Positions 45,150 to 58,412 of a stretch of 64,000 nt of DNA are shown piece by piece. Location of the stretch: assembly GCF_001500125.1 (NCBI RefSeq), contig NZ_LQIV01000006.1:62001-126000 (forward strand), read 5' to 3'. Position 1 is the stretch's first letter, and the number at the start of each line of letters is the position of its first letter. A program made the translations under genes and the position numbers. The notes beneath the pieces were generated by a model that was given only the letters and a program-made list of their open reading frames with translations, did not search any database and was not told the origin of the DNA. The stretch is from Mycobacterium sp. IS-1742 (GTDB lineage Bacteria; Actinomycetota; Actinomycetes; Mycobacteriales; Mycobacteriaceae).

Positions 45150-47843
45150 GTGCAGACACACGAGATCAGGAAGCGCTTCCTCGATCACTTCGTGAAAGCG
45201 GGCCACACCGAGGTGCCGAGCGCCTCGGTGATCCTCGACGACCCCAACCTGCTGTTCGTCAACGCCGGCATGGTGCAGTTCGTCCCCTACTTCCTGGGCC
45301 AGCGCACACCGCCGTGGGACCGCGCGGTCAGCGTGCAGAAGTGCATCCGCACCCCGGACATCGACGAGGTCGGCATGACGACCCGGCACAACACGTTCTT
45401 CCAGATGGCGGGCAACTTCAGCTTCGGCGACTACTTCAAGAAGGGCGCCATCGAATTTGCCTGGACACTGCTGACCAATCCGCAGGACCAGGGCGGCTAC
45501 GGCTTCGACCCCGAAAGGCTCTGGGCCACCGTCTATCTCGATGACGACGAAGCCATCCAGCTCTGGCAGGAAGTGGCCGGGTTGCCGGCCGAGCGCATCC
45601 AGCGCCGGGGGATGGCCGACAACTACTGGTCGATGGGTATCCCCGGACCGGGCGGTCCGTCCTCGGAGATCTACTACGACCGCGGACCCGACTACGGCGT
45701 CGAGGGCGGACCCGAGGCCAACGAGGACCGCTACATCGAGATCTGGAATCTCGTGTTCATGCAGAACGAGCGCGGGGAAGGCACCTCGAAGTCCGACTTC
45801 GAGATCCTCGGCCCGTTGCCCCGCAAGAACATCGACACCGGAATGGGTGTGGAGCGGGTGGCGTGCCTGCTGCAGAACGTCGACAACGTCTACGAGACCG
45901 ACCTGCTGCGCCCCGTGATCGACCTGGTCGCCGAGATCGCCCCGCGCGGGTACGGCAAGGGCAACCACACCGACGACGTGCGGTACCGGATCATCGCCGA
46001 CCACTGCCGCACCGCCGCGATCATCATCGGCGACGGCGTCAGCCCCGGTAACGAAGGTCGCGGTTACGTGCTGCGCCGCCTGCTGCGCCGCATCATCCGC
46101 GCCGCCAAACTGCTCGGTGTCGAACAGCCGGTCATGGCCGACCTGATGGCGACGGTGCGCGATGCGATGAGCCCGTCGTATCCGGAACTGGGCACGGATT
46201 TCGACCGCATTGAGCGCATCGCCGTCGCCGAGGAGACCGCGTTCAACCGGACGCTCGCCTCCGGGTCACGACTGTTCGACGACGCCGCCCGCGCCACGAA
46301 GTCCTCCGGTGCCACCGTGCTGTCGGGATCCGACGCGTTCACGCTTCACGACACGTACGGCTTCCCGATCGAGCTCACCCTCGAGATGGCCGCCGAAGCC
46401 GGTCTGTCGGTCGACGAGGAGGGCTTCCGCGGGCTGATGGCCCAACAACGGCAGCGCGCCAAGGCCGACGCCGCCGCCCGCAAGCAGGCGCACACCGACC
46501 TCACCGCCTACCGCGACCTGGTGGACACCCATCCGACGGAGTTCACCGGATTCGACGAACTGACCACCGAGGCGCGCATCCTCGGGATCTTCGTCGACGG
46601 CCGGCGGGTGCCCGTCGCCGGACACGACACCGTCACCGCCCAGCACCGCATCGAGCTGGTGCTGGACCGCAGCCCCTTCTACGCGGAGTCGGGCGGGCAG
46701 ATCGCCGACGAGGGCACGATCACCGGCACCGGCGCGTCCGAGACGTCCAAGGCCGCGGTGTCCGACGTGCAGAAGATCGCGAAGACGCTGTGGGTGCACC
46801 GCGTCACCATGGAGTCCGGCGAGTTCGTCGAGGGCGACACCGTCGTGGCGGCGGTCGACCCGCGGTGGCGGCACGGCGCCACCCAGGGGCATTCGGGCAC
46901 CCACATGGTGCACGCCGCGCTGCGGCAGGTTCTGGGCCCGAACGCCGTCCAGGCCGGTTCGCTCAACCGGCCCGGCTATCTGCGCTTCGACTTCAACTGG
47001 CAGGGCGCGCTCAGCGAGGACCAGCGCACGCAGATCGAAGAGGTGACCAACGAGGCCGTCGAGGCCGATTTCGAGGTGCACAGCTTCACGACGAATCTGG
47101 AGAGGGCCAAGTCGATGGGCGCGATGGCGCTGTTCGGCGAGGCTTACCCCGACGAGGTGCGGGTGGTCGAGATCGGCGGCCCGTTCTCGCTGGAACTGTG
47201 CGGCGGCACCCATGTGCGCAGCTCCGCGCAGATCGGGCCCGTGACCATCCTCGGCGAGTCGTCGGTCGGCTCCGGAGTGCGCCGGGTCGAGGCCTACGTC
47301 GGTCTCGACTCGTTTCGCCACCTGGCCAAGGAGCGCGCGCTGATGGCCGGGTTGGCCTCGTCGCTGAAGGTGCCGTCCGAGGAAGTGCCGGCCAGGGTGG
47401 CCGGCCTCGTCGAGCGGCTGCGCGCCGCGGAGAAGGAACTCGACCGGATGCGGCTGGCGAACGCGCGCGCCGCGGCGGTCAACGCTGTCGCGGGCGCCGA
47501 GCTTGTCGGTAAGGTCCGACTCGTGGCGCAGCGGATGGCCGGCGGGATGTCGGCGGGTGATCTGCGCACCCTCGTCGGTGACATCCGCGGCAAGCTGGGC
47601 AGCGACCCGGCCGTCGTCGCGCTGATCGCCGAGGGCGAGAACGACACCGTGCCCTTCGTGGTGGCCGTCAACCCGGCCGCCCAGGATCTGGGCCTGAGCG
47701 CCAACGACCTGGTCAAACAGGTCGGCGCAGCGGTGAACGGCCGTGGGGGCGGCAAGGCCGATCTGGCGCAGGGTTCCGGTAAGGGGGCGGCGGGCATCGA
47801 CGCGGCATTGGCTGCGTTGCGTGCCGAGATCGACAGGAGCTGA
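45150..47843 (+). CDS. alaS: Alanyl-tRNA synthetase
   Basis: The 897-aa enzyme shows the N-terminal class II catalytic domain ([40 protein letters not shown]), the tRNA-recognition part and the editing domain. Zinc ligands are [12 protein letters not shown] near residue 580 and CGGTHV near 683. A C-terminal coiled coil and C-Ala domain ends with [20 protein letters not shown]. The start is a GTG ([10 protein letters not shown]). It forms the head of an operon with ruvX, mltG and aroE, as in M. tuberculosis (Rv2555c-Rv2552c). Confidence 0.97.
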   Translation: MQTHEIRKRFLDHFVKAGHTEVPSASVILDDPNLLFVNAGMVQFVPYFLGQRTPPWDRAVSVQKCIRTPDIDEVGMTTRHNTFFQMAGNFSFGDYFKKGAIEFAWTLLTNPQDQGGYGFDPERLWATVYLDDDEAIQLWQEVAGLPAERIQRRGMADNYWSMGIPGPGGPSSEIYYDRGPDYGVEGGPEANEDRYIEIWNLVFMQNERGEGTSKSDFEILGPLPRKNIDTGMGVERVACLLQNVDNVYETDLLRPVIDLVAEIAPRGYGKGNHTDDVRYRIIADHCRTAAIIIGDGVSPGNEGRGYVLRRLLRRIIRAAKLLGVEQPVMADLMATVRDAMSPSYPELGTDFDRIERIAVAEETAFNRTLASGSRLFDDAARATKSSGATVLSGSDAFTLHDTYGFPIELTLEMAAEAGLSVDEEGFRGLMAQQRQRAKADAAARKQAHTDLTAYRDLVDTHPTEFTGFDELTTEARILGIFVDGRRVPVAGHDTVTAQHRIELVLDRSPFYAESGGQIADEGTITGTGASETSKAAVSDVQKIAKTLWVHRVTMESGEFVEGDTVVAAVDPRWRHGATQGHSGTHMVHAALRQVLGPNAVQAGSLNRPGYLRFDFNWQGALSEDQRTQIEEVTNEAVEADFEVHSFTTNLERAKSMGAMALFGEAYPDEVRVVEIGGPFSLELCGGTHVRSSAQIGPVTILGESSVGSGVRRVEAYVGLDSFRHLAKERALMAGLASSLKVPSEEVPARVAGLVERLRAAEKELDRMRLANARAAAVNAVAGAELVGKVRLVAQRMAGGMSAGDLRTLVGDIRGKLGSDPAVVALIAEGENDTVPFVVAVNPAAQDLGLSANDLVKQVGAAVNGRGGGKADLAQGSGKGAAGIDAALAALRAEIDRS

Positions 47844-47847
47844 CCCT

Positions 47848-48357
47848 GTGACCGACAGCGACCACCGCCTCCCGGACCGCCCCGGCGAGGGCGACCCGGG
47901 CCGCGGGCGGCGACTCGGCATCGACGTCGGCAGCGTGCGGATCGGCGTCGCCACCAGTGATCCGGACGGCGTGCTGGCCACGCCGGTGGAAACCGTGCGC
48001 CGCGAGAAGAACTCGGACCGGCACGTTCGCCGGTTGGCCCATCTGGTGGCCGAACTCGAGGCCGTCGAGGTCGTGGTCGGGTTGCCGAGGACGCTGGCCG
48101 ACAGGACGGGGCCGGCCGCACACGACGCCATCGGTGTCGCCGAGGCGCTGGCCCGGCGGATCGCGCCCACCCCGGTGCGGATGGCAGACGAACGGCTCAC
48201 CACCGTCTCCGCTCAGCGTTCGCTGCGCGAGGCCGGTGTCCGCGCCAAAGGGCAGCGGGCGATGATCGACCAGGTCGCGGCGGTGGGCATCTTGCAGAGT
48301 TGGCTGGACCAGCGGCGCGCGGCCCTGGCCGCGCCCGGAGAGGGCGGGCATGGCTGA
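47848..48357 (+). CDS. ruvX: Holliday-junction resolvase-like protein RuvX (YqgF)
   Basis: The 169-aa protein starts at GTG 4 bp after ala[21 protein letters not shown] is the RNase H-like fold's first strand with the catalytic Asp, [17 protein letters not shown] the second motif, and [17 protein letters not shown] the third. The final motif ...[13 protein letters not shown] is intact. YqgF acts in rRNA processing or nucleic-acid resolution and is usually essential. It overlaps mltG by 8 bp. Confidence 0.93.
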   Translation: MTDSDHRLPDRPGEGDPGRGRRLGIDVGSVRIGVATSDPDGVLATPVETVRREKNSDRHVRRLAHLVAELEAVEVVVGLPRTLADRTGPAAHDAIGVAEALARRIAPTPVRMADERLTTVSAQRSLREAGVRAKGQRAMIDQVAAVGILQSWLDQRRAALAAPGEGGHG

Positions 48358-49597
48358 GGACTGGCGTCACGACCGTGCGGAACCCGTCGCGGTGGGACCA
48401 CCGCGACGCGGCATGAGCCGTTCGGACCGGATGCGCCTGGAACGGGGCCGCAAGAAGCGCCGGATGGCCGGCGCGGTGTCGCTCGCACTGCTGATCGCCG
48501 TCGTCATCGGAGCGGTCTTCCTCGGTTCGAAGCTCTGGCACGGGATGTTCGGCAGCGACAGCAACGACTTCGCCGGCGACGGTGTCAGCGATGTGGTGAT
48601 CCAGGTGCACGACGGCGACTCGACCACCGCGATCGGCCAGACGTTGCACGACAACAACGTCGTGGCGACGGTCAAGGCGTTCGTGGACGCCGCGGAGGGC
48701 AACTCCGGGATCACCGCGATCCAGCCCGGTTTCTACAAGGTCCGCACGGAGATCCCGGCCGCCGACGCGGTCGCACGGCTCATCGACCCGCAGAGCCGGG
48801 TGGGCAAGTTGGTGATCCCCGAGGGCCGCCAACTCGACGACGTGTCCGACGTCAAGACCAACGCGGTGACCGAGGGCATCTTCACGCTCATCTCGAAGGC
48901 CACCTGCGTGGACCTCGACGGCCGGCAGCAGTGCGTGACGGCCGACCAGCTCAAGGAGGTCGCCACCACGGCGGCGCCGTCGGCGTTGGGTGTCCCCGAA
49001 TGGGCGGTGCAACCCGTCACCGCGATGGGCGACGACCACCGCCGCCTCGAGGGGCTGATCGCCCCCGGCAGCTGGAACATCGACCCGTCGGCCGCTCCGC
49101 AGGAAACGCTCGCGACGCTGATCCGGGCGAGCGCGAACCAGTACGCGCAGAGCGGTCTGCTCGAGACCGCCACCGCCATGAACCTGTCGCCATACCAGGT
49201 GCTCACGGTCGCGTCGCTGGTCCAGCGGGAGTCCAAGCCGGAGGACTTCGCGAAGGTCGCCCGCGTGATCTACAACAGGCTGGCCGAGAACCGCACCCTC
49301 GAATTCGACTCGACGGTGAACTACCCGCTGGACCGCATCGAGGTCGCCACCACCGATGCCGACCGCGGCCAGATGACGCCCTGGAACACCTACGTGCGGC
49401 CCGGGCTGCCCGCCACGCCGATCTGTTCGCCGAGCAAGCCGGCGCTCGTCGCGGCCGAGCAACCGGCGGACGGGGACTGGCTGTACTTCGTCACCATCGA
49501 CCTGCAGGGCACCACGCTGTTCACCCGGGACTACAACGAGCACCTGGCCAGCATCGAACTGGCGCGGCGCAACGGCGTCCTCGACAGTGCCCGGTAG
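48350..49597 (+). CDS. mltG: Endolytic murein transglycosylase MltG (YceG)
   Basis: The 415-aa protein has a basic cytoplasmic N-terminus, a transmembrane helix at about residues 39-60 ([20 protein letters not shown]) and a YceG domain outside. Catalytic Glu lies in [20 protein letters not shown] near residue 292; DSTVNYPLD and [19 protein letters not shown] are further YceG marks. The enzyme cuts glycan strands during synthesis and sets their length. Confidence 0.94.
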   Translation: MAEDWRHDRAEPVAVGPPRRGMSRSDRMRLERGRKKRRMAGAVSLALLIAVVIGAVFLGSKLWHGMFGSDSNDFAGDGVSDVVIQVHDGDSTTAIGQTLHDNNVVATVKAFVDAAEGNSGITAIQPGFYKVRTEIPAADAVARLIDPQSRVGKLVIPEGRQLDDVSDVKTNAVTEGIFTLISKATCVDLDGRQQCVTADQLKEVATTAAPSALGVPEWAVQPVTAMGDDHRRLEGLIAPGSWNIDPSAAPQETLATLIRASANQYAQSGLLETATAMNLSPYQVLTVASLVQRESKPEDFAKVARVIYNRLAENRTLEFDSTVNYPLDRIEVATTDADRGQMTPWNTYVRPGLPATPICSPSKPALVAAEQPADGDWLYFVTIDLQGTTLFTRDYNEHLASIELARRNGVLDSAR

Positions 49598-49600
49598 GCC

Positions 49601-50407
49601 GTGCACGGCAAGGCCCGCAGGGCGGCCGTCCTCGGCTCACCGATCGCCCACTCGCGGTCACCGCAACTGCACCTGGCGGCCTATCGCGCGCTGGGCCTGA
49701 CCGACTGGACCTACGAGCGCATCGAGTGCACCGCCGAGCAACTGCCCGGTCTGGTCGGCGGATTCGGCCCGGACTGGGTCGGGGTCTCGGTCACGATGCC
49801 GGGCAAATTCGCCGCGCTGCGCTTCGCCGACGAACACACCGACCGCGCGGAACTGGTCGGGTCGGCCAACACGCTGGTCCGCACCGCGAAGGGCTGGCGG
49901 GCCGACAACACCGACGTCGACGGCGTGACCGGGGCGCTCGGAGCGGTCGACGGACCCGCGATCGTCGTCGGCTCCGGCGGGACCGCCCCGGCCGCCGTGG
50001 TCGCGCTGGCCGAACTCGGCGCGGCCCACCTCACGATCGCCGCCCGCAATCCGGACAAGGCGGCGTCGCTGGTCGCGCTGGCGGACCGTCTGGGCGTCCC
50101 CGCCGAGTGGTGCGACCTCGACGACGCCGCGCTGGCCGGGCTCGCGGCCGCCGCAGGGGCGGTGGTCAGCACCGTCCCCGCGGACGTCGGCGAGCGGTAC
50201 GCGGCGACATTGGCCGGGACGCCCGTGCTGCTCGACGCGATCTACGATCCGTGGCCGACGCCGCTGGCGGCGGCGGTGCAGGCCGCGGGCGGCCGGGTGG
50301 TCAGCGGCCTGCAGATGCTGCTGAACCAGGCCTTCGCGCAGGTCGAACAGTTCACCGGCCTGCCGGCTCCGAAAGAGGCGATGAGGGCGGCACTGCAGGG
50401 CGCTTAG
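49601..50407 (+). CDS. aroE: Shikimate dehydrogenase
   Basis: The 268-aa enzyme reduces 3-dehydroshikimate with NADPH. AAVLGSPIAHSRSPQLHLAA holds the substrate-binding serines, SVTMPGKFAAL the catalytic Lys, NTDVDGV the conserved Asp, and VVGSGGTAPAAVVALAELGA the nucleotide-binding turn. QMLLNQAFAQVEQFTG is near the end. The start is a GTG 3 bp after mltG. In Mtb this is Rv2552c. Confidence 0.94.
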   Translation: MHGKARRAAVLGSPIAHSRSPQLHLAAYRALGLTDWTYERIECTAEQLPGLVGGFGPDWVGVSVTMPGKFAALRFADEHTDRAELVGSANTLVRTAKGWRADNTDVDGVTGALGAVDGPAIVVGSGGTAPAAVVALAELGAAHLTIAARNPDKAASLVALADRLGVPAEWCDLDDAALAGLAAAAGAVVSTVPADVGERYAATLAGTPVLLDAIYDPWPTPLAAAVQAAGGRVVSGLQMLLNQAFAQVEQFTGLPAPKEAMRAALQGA

Positions 50408-50416
50408 CCTCGACGG

Positions 50417-50842
50417 GTGGAGGCACTCGCGATCGCCGGTGTGGCCGGCTGGCTCGTCGCGCTGAGCGCCTACGATTTCCGGTCGCGCCGACTGCCGAAC
50501 TGGCTCACGCTGCCCGGCGCCGCGGTGGTCCTGCTCGGCGCGGCGCTGGCGGGCCGAGGGGTTCCCGCCGCGCTCGGCGCCGCGGCGCTGTTCACCCTCT
50601 ACGGCGTCACCCACCTGGTCGCGCCCGCGGCGATGGGCGCGGGCGACGTCAAACTCGCCGCCGGTCTCGGCGGGCTCACCGGCGCGTTCGGAGCCGAGGT
50701 GTGGCTGCTCGCGGCGCTCGGTGCGCCGGTGCTCACCGCGGCGTGCGCGCTGACGTCGCTGGCGCGGCGCGAAGCGACCGTCGCGCACGGCCCGTCGATG
50801 TGTGCGGCCAGCGCCGCGGCCGTCGCGCTGGTGCTGGTCTGA
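50417..50842 (+). CDS. A24-family prepilin peptidase domain protein
   Basis: The 141-aa membrane protein consists only of the peptidase half; the N-terminal methyltransferase domain of full-length PilD is missing. The two catalytic aspartates are visible in AYDFRSRRLPNWLTLPG and MGAGDVKLAAGLGG (GxGD). M. tuberculosis Rv2551c is the short homologue at the same position. A pilus or secretion gene set is not present in the window. It lies 9 bp after aroE, probably cotranscribed. Confidence 0.85.
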   Translation: MEALAIAGVAGWLVALSAYDFRSRRLPNWLTLPGAAVVLLGAALAGRGVPAALGAAALFTLYGVTHLVAPAAMGAGDVKLAAGLGGLTGAFGAEVWLLAALGAPVLTAACALTSLARREATVAHGPSMCAASAAAVALVLV

Positions 50843-50895
50843 GCGCGTCACGCCGGATTTAGGCGCGACCGGCGCGCCATGGGAAGATGGGACGC

Positions 50896-52109
50896 GTGTT
50901 GCGTTGGACCACAGCCGGTGAATCCCATGGCCGCGCGCTCGTGGCCGTGCTCGAGGGCATGGTCGCGGGCGTCTCGCTGACGACCGAGGACATCGGCGCT
51001 CAACTCAGGCGCAGGCGGCTCGGCTACGGCCGCGGCGCCCGCATGAAGTTCGAGCAGGACGAGATCACGATGCTCGGCGGGGTGCGCCACGGGGTGACCC
51101 TCGGGGGTCCGATCGCGATCCAGATCGGCAACACGGAGTGGCCGAAGTGGGAGACGGTGATGGCCGCCGACCCCGTCGACCCCGCTGAACTCGCCGAGAT
51201 CGCCCGCAACGCGCCGCTGACCCGGCCGCGGCCGGGTCACGCCGACTACGCCGGCATGCTCAAGTACGGATTCGACGACGCCCGACCGGTGCTGGAGCGG
51301 GCCAGTGCCCGCGAGACCGCCGCGCGCGTCGCCGCGGGCACGGTCGCGCGGGCCTTCCTGCACCAGGCGCTCGGCGTCGAGGTGGTCTCGCACGTGATCT
51401 CCATCGGCGCGTCCACCCCCTACGACGGCCCGCCGCCGGGACCGGCCGATCTGGCCGCGATCGACGACAGCCCGGTGCGGGCCTTCGACGAGTCGGCCGA
51501 GAAGTCGATGATCGCCGAGATCGAGGCGGCCAAACGCGACGGCGACACGCTCGGCGGCGTCGTGGAGGTCGTGGTGTCCGGGTTGCCGGTCGGACTCGGG
51601 TCGTTCACCAGCGGCGAGGACCGCCTCGACAGTCAGCTGGCCGCCGCGGTGATGGGCATCCAGGCCATCAAGGGCGTCGAGATCGGCGACGGCTTCGAGA
51701 CCGCACGGCGGCGGGGCAGTGTCGCGCACGACGAGATCTACCCCGGCCCCGACGGCGTCATGCGGTCGACCAACCGGGCCGGCGGCCTCGAGGGCGGGAT
51801 GACCAACGGTCAGCCCCTGCGGGTTCGCGCGGCCATGAAACCCATCTCCACGGTGCCGCGCGCCCTCGCGACCGTCGACATGACCACCGGCGACGAAGCG
51901 GTCGCGATCCACCAGCGCTCGGACGTCTGCGCGGTGCCCGCCGCGGGCGTCGTCGTCGAGACGATGGTGGCGCTCGTGGTGGCGCGCGCGGCCCTGCGCA
52001 AGTTCGGGGGCGACTCGCTGGCCGAGACCAGGACCAACGTGGAGTCCTACCTGCGGGCCGTCGCCGCACGCGAACCGGCCACCGCGCAGCGGGCGCAGGC
52101 GTCGGGCTG

Positions 52110-52110
<1 letters not shown>
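50896..52110 (+). CDS. aroC: Chorismate synthase
   Basis: The protein has 404 aa from the GTG at 50896 ([20 protein letters not shown]), matching the Mtb enzyme start; an ATG three codons upstream is possible. Conserved signatures [48 protein letters not shown] and [18 protein letters not shown] are present. It converts EPSP to chorismate using reduced FMN. It begins the aroC-K-B-Q operon with tight overlaps. A small inverted repeat, GGCGCG/CGCGCC (50862-50878), precedes it. Confidence 0.96.
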
Positions 52111-54317
<2,207 letters not shown>

Positions 54318-54321
<4 letters not shown>

Positions 54322-54899
54322 GCCCGGCGCTCCTCCGGCGGGGCCTCGGTGGCCACCGGCGACGTCTGCTGCTGCTGTGTGTCCGCCTGGTCGTCCCGTC
54401 CGCCCGGGCGCACCGCGGCGAACACGTCGGTGTCGGCGCGGTCGTCGTCCTCACCCTCGCGGCGGCGCGGCTCGTCGGGCGCCTTGCGGTCGACGAGCCA
54501 GCGGCCCAGCGCCACCCCGATGATCGCGAGGACGAACGTCAGCAGCGCGGTGAACGCCGCGAACGTGGTGAGCTCGTTCAGCAGCGCCTCGACGTAGAGG
54601 TTCTTGTAGAACACGCCGATCAGCCACGCGACGAACCCGCTGACGATTCCGGCGAACAGACCGGTCAGCAGCCACGTCATCGCCAGGTCTCCCCGGCGGT
54701 CCGGGTCGGGGTTGCGGCGCGCGTCCTGACGGCCGTCGACGAACCCCCACAGGAAGGCGACGAGGGCGTACAACGACACGAGGACGATGCTGATCGTCGC
54801 CGCCCTGGTTTCCCACGCGTTGATCATCGCTCCCTGCAGCAATCGGACGATCACCATCAGGGCCGCGAACACCAGTCCGCGCAGTAACCACTTGCTCAT
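54318..54899 (-). CDS. B-4DMT family membrane protein (Rv2536-like)
   Basis: The 193-aa protein has four hydrophobic helices: [60 protein letters not shown] and [20 protein letters not shown]. The C-terminal 50 residues are charged and Gln-rich and probably cytoplasmic. Position between aroQ and pepQ on the opposite strand is the same as Rv2536 in M. tuberculosis. Transport activity is only a family prediction. Confidence 0.82.
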
Positions 54900-54932
54900 G
54901 GCGCAACAGCGTAGCGAGTACCGTCAGCGGCT

Positions 54933-56042
54933 GTGACTCTTTCCCAGCGTAGAGACCGACTGCGCGAGCGTCTGGAAGCCGCCGGACTCGATGCGATGCT
55001 GGTCACAGACCTGGTCAACGTCCGATACCTCTCGGGATTCACCGGTTCGAACGCCGCGCTGCTCATCAGCGTGTCCCACACGACCCCGGTCCTGGCCACC
55101 GACGGCCGGTACCGCACGCAGGCCGCCAAGCAGTCACCCGCCGCCGAGGTCGTCATCGAGCGGGCGTGCGCCCCCTACCTGGCCGGCCGCGCCGCCGCCG
55201 ACGGTCTGCGCCGCGTCGGCTTCGAAAGCCACGTGGTCACCGTCGACGGCCACCGCGGGCTGCAGAAGACCGCCGGTGACGTCGAACTCGTCCGCGCCCC
55301 CGGCATGGTCGAGGCCCTGCGCGAAGTGAAGGACGCCGGTGAGGTCGCGCTGCTGCGGCTGGCCTGCGAGGCCGCCGACGCCGCGCTGAGGGATCTGATC
55401 GCCGCGGGGGGCCTGCGCCCGGGCCGGACCGAGAAGCAGGTGCGCCGCGATCTCGAGGCCCTGATGCTCGACCACGGCGCCGACGGCCCGTCCTTCGAGA
55501 CCATCGTGGCGGCCGGACCCAACTCGGCCATCCCGCACCACCGGCCCACCGACGCGGTGCTGGCCACCGGCGACTTCGTCAAGATCGACTTTGGCGCGCT
55601 GGTGAGCGGCTACCACTCGGACATGACCCGGACGTTCGTGCTGGGCCGGGCCGGCAAGATTGACGACTGGCAGCGCGACATCTACGACCTGGTCGCCACC
55701 GCGCAGCGGGCCGGCACCGACGCGCTGAGCGCCGGTGTCACGCTGTCCGAGGTCGACGCCGCATCGCGGCAGGTCATCGCCGACGCCGGGTACGCCGAAC
55801 ACTTCGGCCACGGCCTCGGGCACGGCGTGGGACTGCAGATCCACGAAGCGCCGGGAATCAACGCGGCCGCCGCCGGTACACTGCTTGCTGGCTCCGTGGT
55901 CACCGTGGAGCCCGGTGTCTATCTGCCCGACCGGGGCGGCGTCCGCATCGAGGACACGCTGGTCGTCGGCTTCGAGAGAAGCGCAGGATCAGACGCCCCC
56001 GACTTGCTCACCCGGTTCCCCAAGGAACTGGCCATCCTCTGA
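54933..56042 (+). CDS. pepQ: Xaa-Pro peptidase (M24 family)
   Basis: The 369-aa protein has an N-terminal creatinase-like domain ([20 protein letters not shown]) and a pita-bread catalytic domain. Metal ligands are [18 protein letters not shown] (two Asp), [17 protein letters not shown] (His), [10 protein letters not shown] and [10 protein letters not shown] (two Glu). It removes residues next to proline in the cytosol. It is followed by efp after 24 bp, as in Mtb (Rv2535c-Rv2534c), which is suggestive since EF-P also concerns proline-rich sequences. Confidence 0.93.
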   Translation: MTLSQRRDRLRERLEAAGLDAMLVTDLVNVRYLSGFTGSNAALLISVSHTTPVLATDGRYRTQAAKQSPAAEVVIERACAPYLAGRAAADGLRRVGFESHVVTVDGHRGLQKTAGDVELVRAPGMVEALREVKDAGEVALLRLACEAADAALRDLIAAGGLRPGRTEKQVRRDLEALMLDHGADGPSFETIVAAGPNSAIPHHRPTDAVLATGDFVKIDFGALVSGYHSDMTRTFVLGRAGKIDDWQRDIYDLVATAQRAGTDALSAGVTLSEVDAASRQVIADAGYAEHFGHGLGHGVGLQIHEAPGINAAAAGTLLAGSVVTVEPGVYLPDRGGVRIEDTLVVGFERSAGSDAPDLLTRFPKELAIL

Positions 56043-56066
56043 AGAGAGAGCTAGGAGTAGTACCCC

Positions 56067-56630
56067 GTGGCATCGACCGCCGACTTCAAGAACGGGCTCG
56101 TCCTGCAGATCGACGGCCAACTCTGGCAGATCGTCGAGTTCCAACACGTCAAACCGGGCAAGGGCCCGGCCTTCGTGCGCACGAAGCTCAAGAACGTGGT
56201 GTCGGGCAAGGTCGTCGACAAGACCTACAACGCCGGGGTGAAGGTGGAGACCGCCACCGTCGACCGGCGCGACGCGACCTACCTGTACCGCGACGGCTCG
56301 GACTTCGTGTTCATGGACTCGGAGGACTACGAGCAGCACCCGCTCCCGGAGTCGCTCGTCGGCCGTCTCGCCGGCTTCCTGCTGGAGAGCATGCCCGTGC
56401 AGATCGCGTTCCACGACGGCGTTCCGCTGTACCTGGAACTCCCGGTGACGGTCGAGCTCGTCGTCACCCACACCGAGCCCGGTCTGCAGGGCGACCGGTC
56501 CAGCGCGGGCACCAAACCGGCGACGGTGGAGACCGGCGCCGAGATCCAGGTGCCGCTGTTCATCAACACCGGCGACAAGCTGAAGGTCGATTCGCGGGAC
56601 GGCAGCTACCTCGGTCGCGTCAATGCCTGA
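56067..56630 (+). CDS. efp: Translation elongation factor P
   Basis: The 187-aa three-domain protein has [20 protein letters not shown] at the start, the loop [17 protein letters not shown] that carries the modified Lys position, and the C-terminal signature [20 protein letters not shown] near residues 160-180. EF-P relieves ribosome stalling at polyproline. The modification enzymes are not in the window. Confidence 0.97.
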   Translation: MASTADFKNGLVLQIDGQLWQIVEFQHVKPGKGPAFVRTKLKNVVSGKVVDKTYNAGVKVETATVDRRDATYLYRDGSDFVFMDSEDYEQHPLPESLVGRLAGFLLESMPVQIAFHDGVPLYLELPVTVELVVTHTEPGLQGDRSSAGTKPATVETGAEIQVPLFINTGDKLKVDSRDGSYLGRVNA

Positions 56631-56656
56631 CCGGCGCCCGGCCGTGCCGGCCCGCC

Positions 56657-57145
56657 ATGTCTGACCGCAGACCGGACCGGGGCCGTCACCAGGCGCGTAA
56701 ACGCGCCGTCGACCTGCTGTTCGAGGCCGAGGCGCGCGGCTTGACCGCCGCCGAGGTGGCGACCTCCCGCAACAAGCTGGCCGGCACGCAACCCGACGTG
56801 ACCGCGCTCAATCCGTACACCGTCACCGTCGCGCGCGGGGTCACCGACCACCGCGCCCACATCGACGACCTCATCTCGGCGCATCTGCAGGGCTGGACGC
56901 TCGACCGGTTGCCCGCGGTCGACCGCGCGATCCTGCGGGTCGCGGTGTGGGAGTTGCTGCACGCCGAGGACGTCCCCGAACCGGTCGCGGTGGACGAGGC
57001 CGTCGAGTTGGCCAAGCAACTGTCCACCGACGACTCACCCGGTTTCGTCAACGGCGTGCTCGGCCAGGTGATGCTCGTGACGCCGCAGATCCGCGCGGCG
57101 TCGCAGGCGGTGCGCGAATCCGCGCAGGGGCCGTCGGAGAACTAG
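56657..57145 (+). CDS. nusB: Transcription antitermination factor NusB
   Basis: The 162-aa helical protein begins [20 protein letters not shown], an Arg-rich RNA-binding helix typical of Nus[41 protein letters not shown] and [26 protein letters not shown] are the conserved blocks. With S10 it binds boxA of rRNA transcripts. It lies 26 bp after efp. Its stop overlaps the convergent monooxygenase gene by 4 bp. Confidence 0.95.
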   Translation: MSDRRPDRGRHQARKRAVDLLFEAEARGLTAAEVATSRNKLAGTQPDVTALNPYTVTVARGVTDHRAHIDDLISAHLQGWTLDRLPAVDRAILRVAVWELLHAEDVPEPVAVDEAVELAKQLSTDDSPGFVNGVLGQVMLVTPQIRAASQAVRESAQGPSEN

Positions 57146-58377
57146 ACCGGCCTACGGGCGTTGTCGGTGCCCGGGTAGTCCGGCAGCGTGATCGCGTCGG
57201 CCGTGCGGAACCACAGGCGCGCGGCGACCGGGCGCAGCGGCCAGCGCTGCATCCACTTCATCGCGGTGGCGTTGTCGGAGATCTCCTTCTCCGTCATCGG
57301 GGCGTACCGGTCGAGGGTGTTGTTCAGCTTCTGGCACCGGTTCACGTACGGACGCATGACGGTGTCGTATCGGCCGAACACCGCGCGCAGTCGGTCGACG
57401 GTCAGATCGGTTCTTGCCGAGCCCAATTCGCCGGCCAGCACGTAGGCGCCGACGAGGGCGAGACTGGTGCCCATCCCCGACAGCGGCGACGCGCAGTACC
57501 CGGCATCGCCGACGAGGGTGACCCGGTCCGACGACCACGACGGCATCTTCACCTGGGTGAACGAGTCGAAGTAGAAGTCCTCGGCCCGTTCGGCGGCGTC
57601 GACCAGGGCGTCGCACTGCCAGCCCACGCCGGTGAACCGGTCACGCAGGATGCGCCGTTGCTCCGCGAGGTCGTGCCGGTCGTAGGTGATCGGTTCGGAC
57701 CGGAACGACAGGCCGGCCTTGACGGTCGACGGATCGTGTGACGGCCGCATCGACGCGTTCAGCCCACCCGGAGCCTGATACATCAGGTACCAGCCGTCGA
57801 GGCCGACGGTGTCGGGGGCGGAGAACCACGCGTTGTACCCGCCGAGTGGCGTGACGAACCGGTCCTCGGGCCCGAACACCATGCGGCGCACCGCCGAATG
57901 GGGTCCGTCGGCGCCGACGACGAGGACGGCCCGCATCTCGCTGCCGTCGGTGAGCGTGACGTCGGCCCCCGCATCGTGTTCGGTGAGGGTGTCGATCCGC
58001 GTGCCGAAACGGTAGTCGCACACGTCCTTTGTGGCCCCGTACAGGACGTCGACGAGGTCACCGCGCAGGATCTCCAGCTTGGACACCGGGCCGTTTCCGT
58101 CGAAGGCGGTCACCGGCATCTCGGCGCGTCGACTGCCGTCGGACCGCAGCCACGCGATGCCGCGCTGGAACAGCGCGCGCTGCTCCATCCGGTCGAGCAG
58201 TCCCATCCGCGCCACCACGTCGGCGCCGGCGCCACGCAGGTCGACGGTCTGCCCGCCGGGCCGCACGCCGGTGGCGGTTTCGACCACCACCACGCGATAC
58301 CCGTTGCGGGTCAACCAGAATGCGAGTGCGGGGCCGGCGATCCCGGCGCCGCTGACGAGGACGGTCGGCGTGGACAT
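57142..58377 (-). CDS. FAD-dependent monooxygenase (aromatic hydroxylase type)
   Basis: The 411-aa protein has [20 protein letters not shown] (GxGxxG, residues 8-13), [20 protein letters not shown] (the DG fingerprint) and [20 protein letters not shown] (the second FAD motif GD). These define group A flavin monooxygenases related to PHBH and tetracycline-modifying enzymes. The substrate is unknown, and no biosynthetic neighbour helps. It breaks the otherwise conserved backbone between nusB and pyrR. Confidence 0.9.
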   Translation of the reverse strand: MSTPTVLVSGAGIAGPALAFWLTRNGYRVVVVETATGVRPGGQTVDLRGAGADVVARMGLLDRMEQRALFQRGIAWLRSDGSRRAEMPVTAFDGNGPVSKLEILRGDLVDVLYGATKDVCDYRFGTRIDTLTEHDAGADVTLTDGSEMRAVLVVGADGPHSAVRRMVFGPEDRFVTPLGGYNAWFSAPDTVGLDGWYLMYQAPGGLNASMRPSHDPSTVKAGLSFRSEPITYDRHDLAEQRRILRDRFTGVGWQCDALVDAAERAEDFYFDSFTQVKMPSWSSDRVTLVGDAGYCASPLSGMGTSLALVGAYVLAGELGSARTDLTVDRLRAVFGRYDTVMRPYVNRCQKLNNTLDRYAPMTEKEISDNATAMKWMQRWPLRPVAARLWFRTADAITLPDYPGTDNARRPV

Positions 58378-58412
58378 TGCGACAGGCTAACCGGGCCGGT
58401 GCCGCCGTGCCG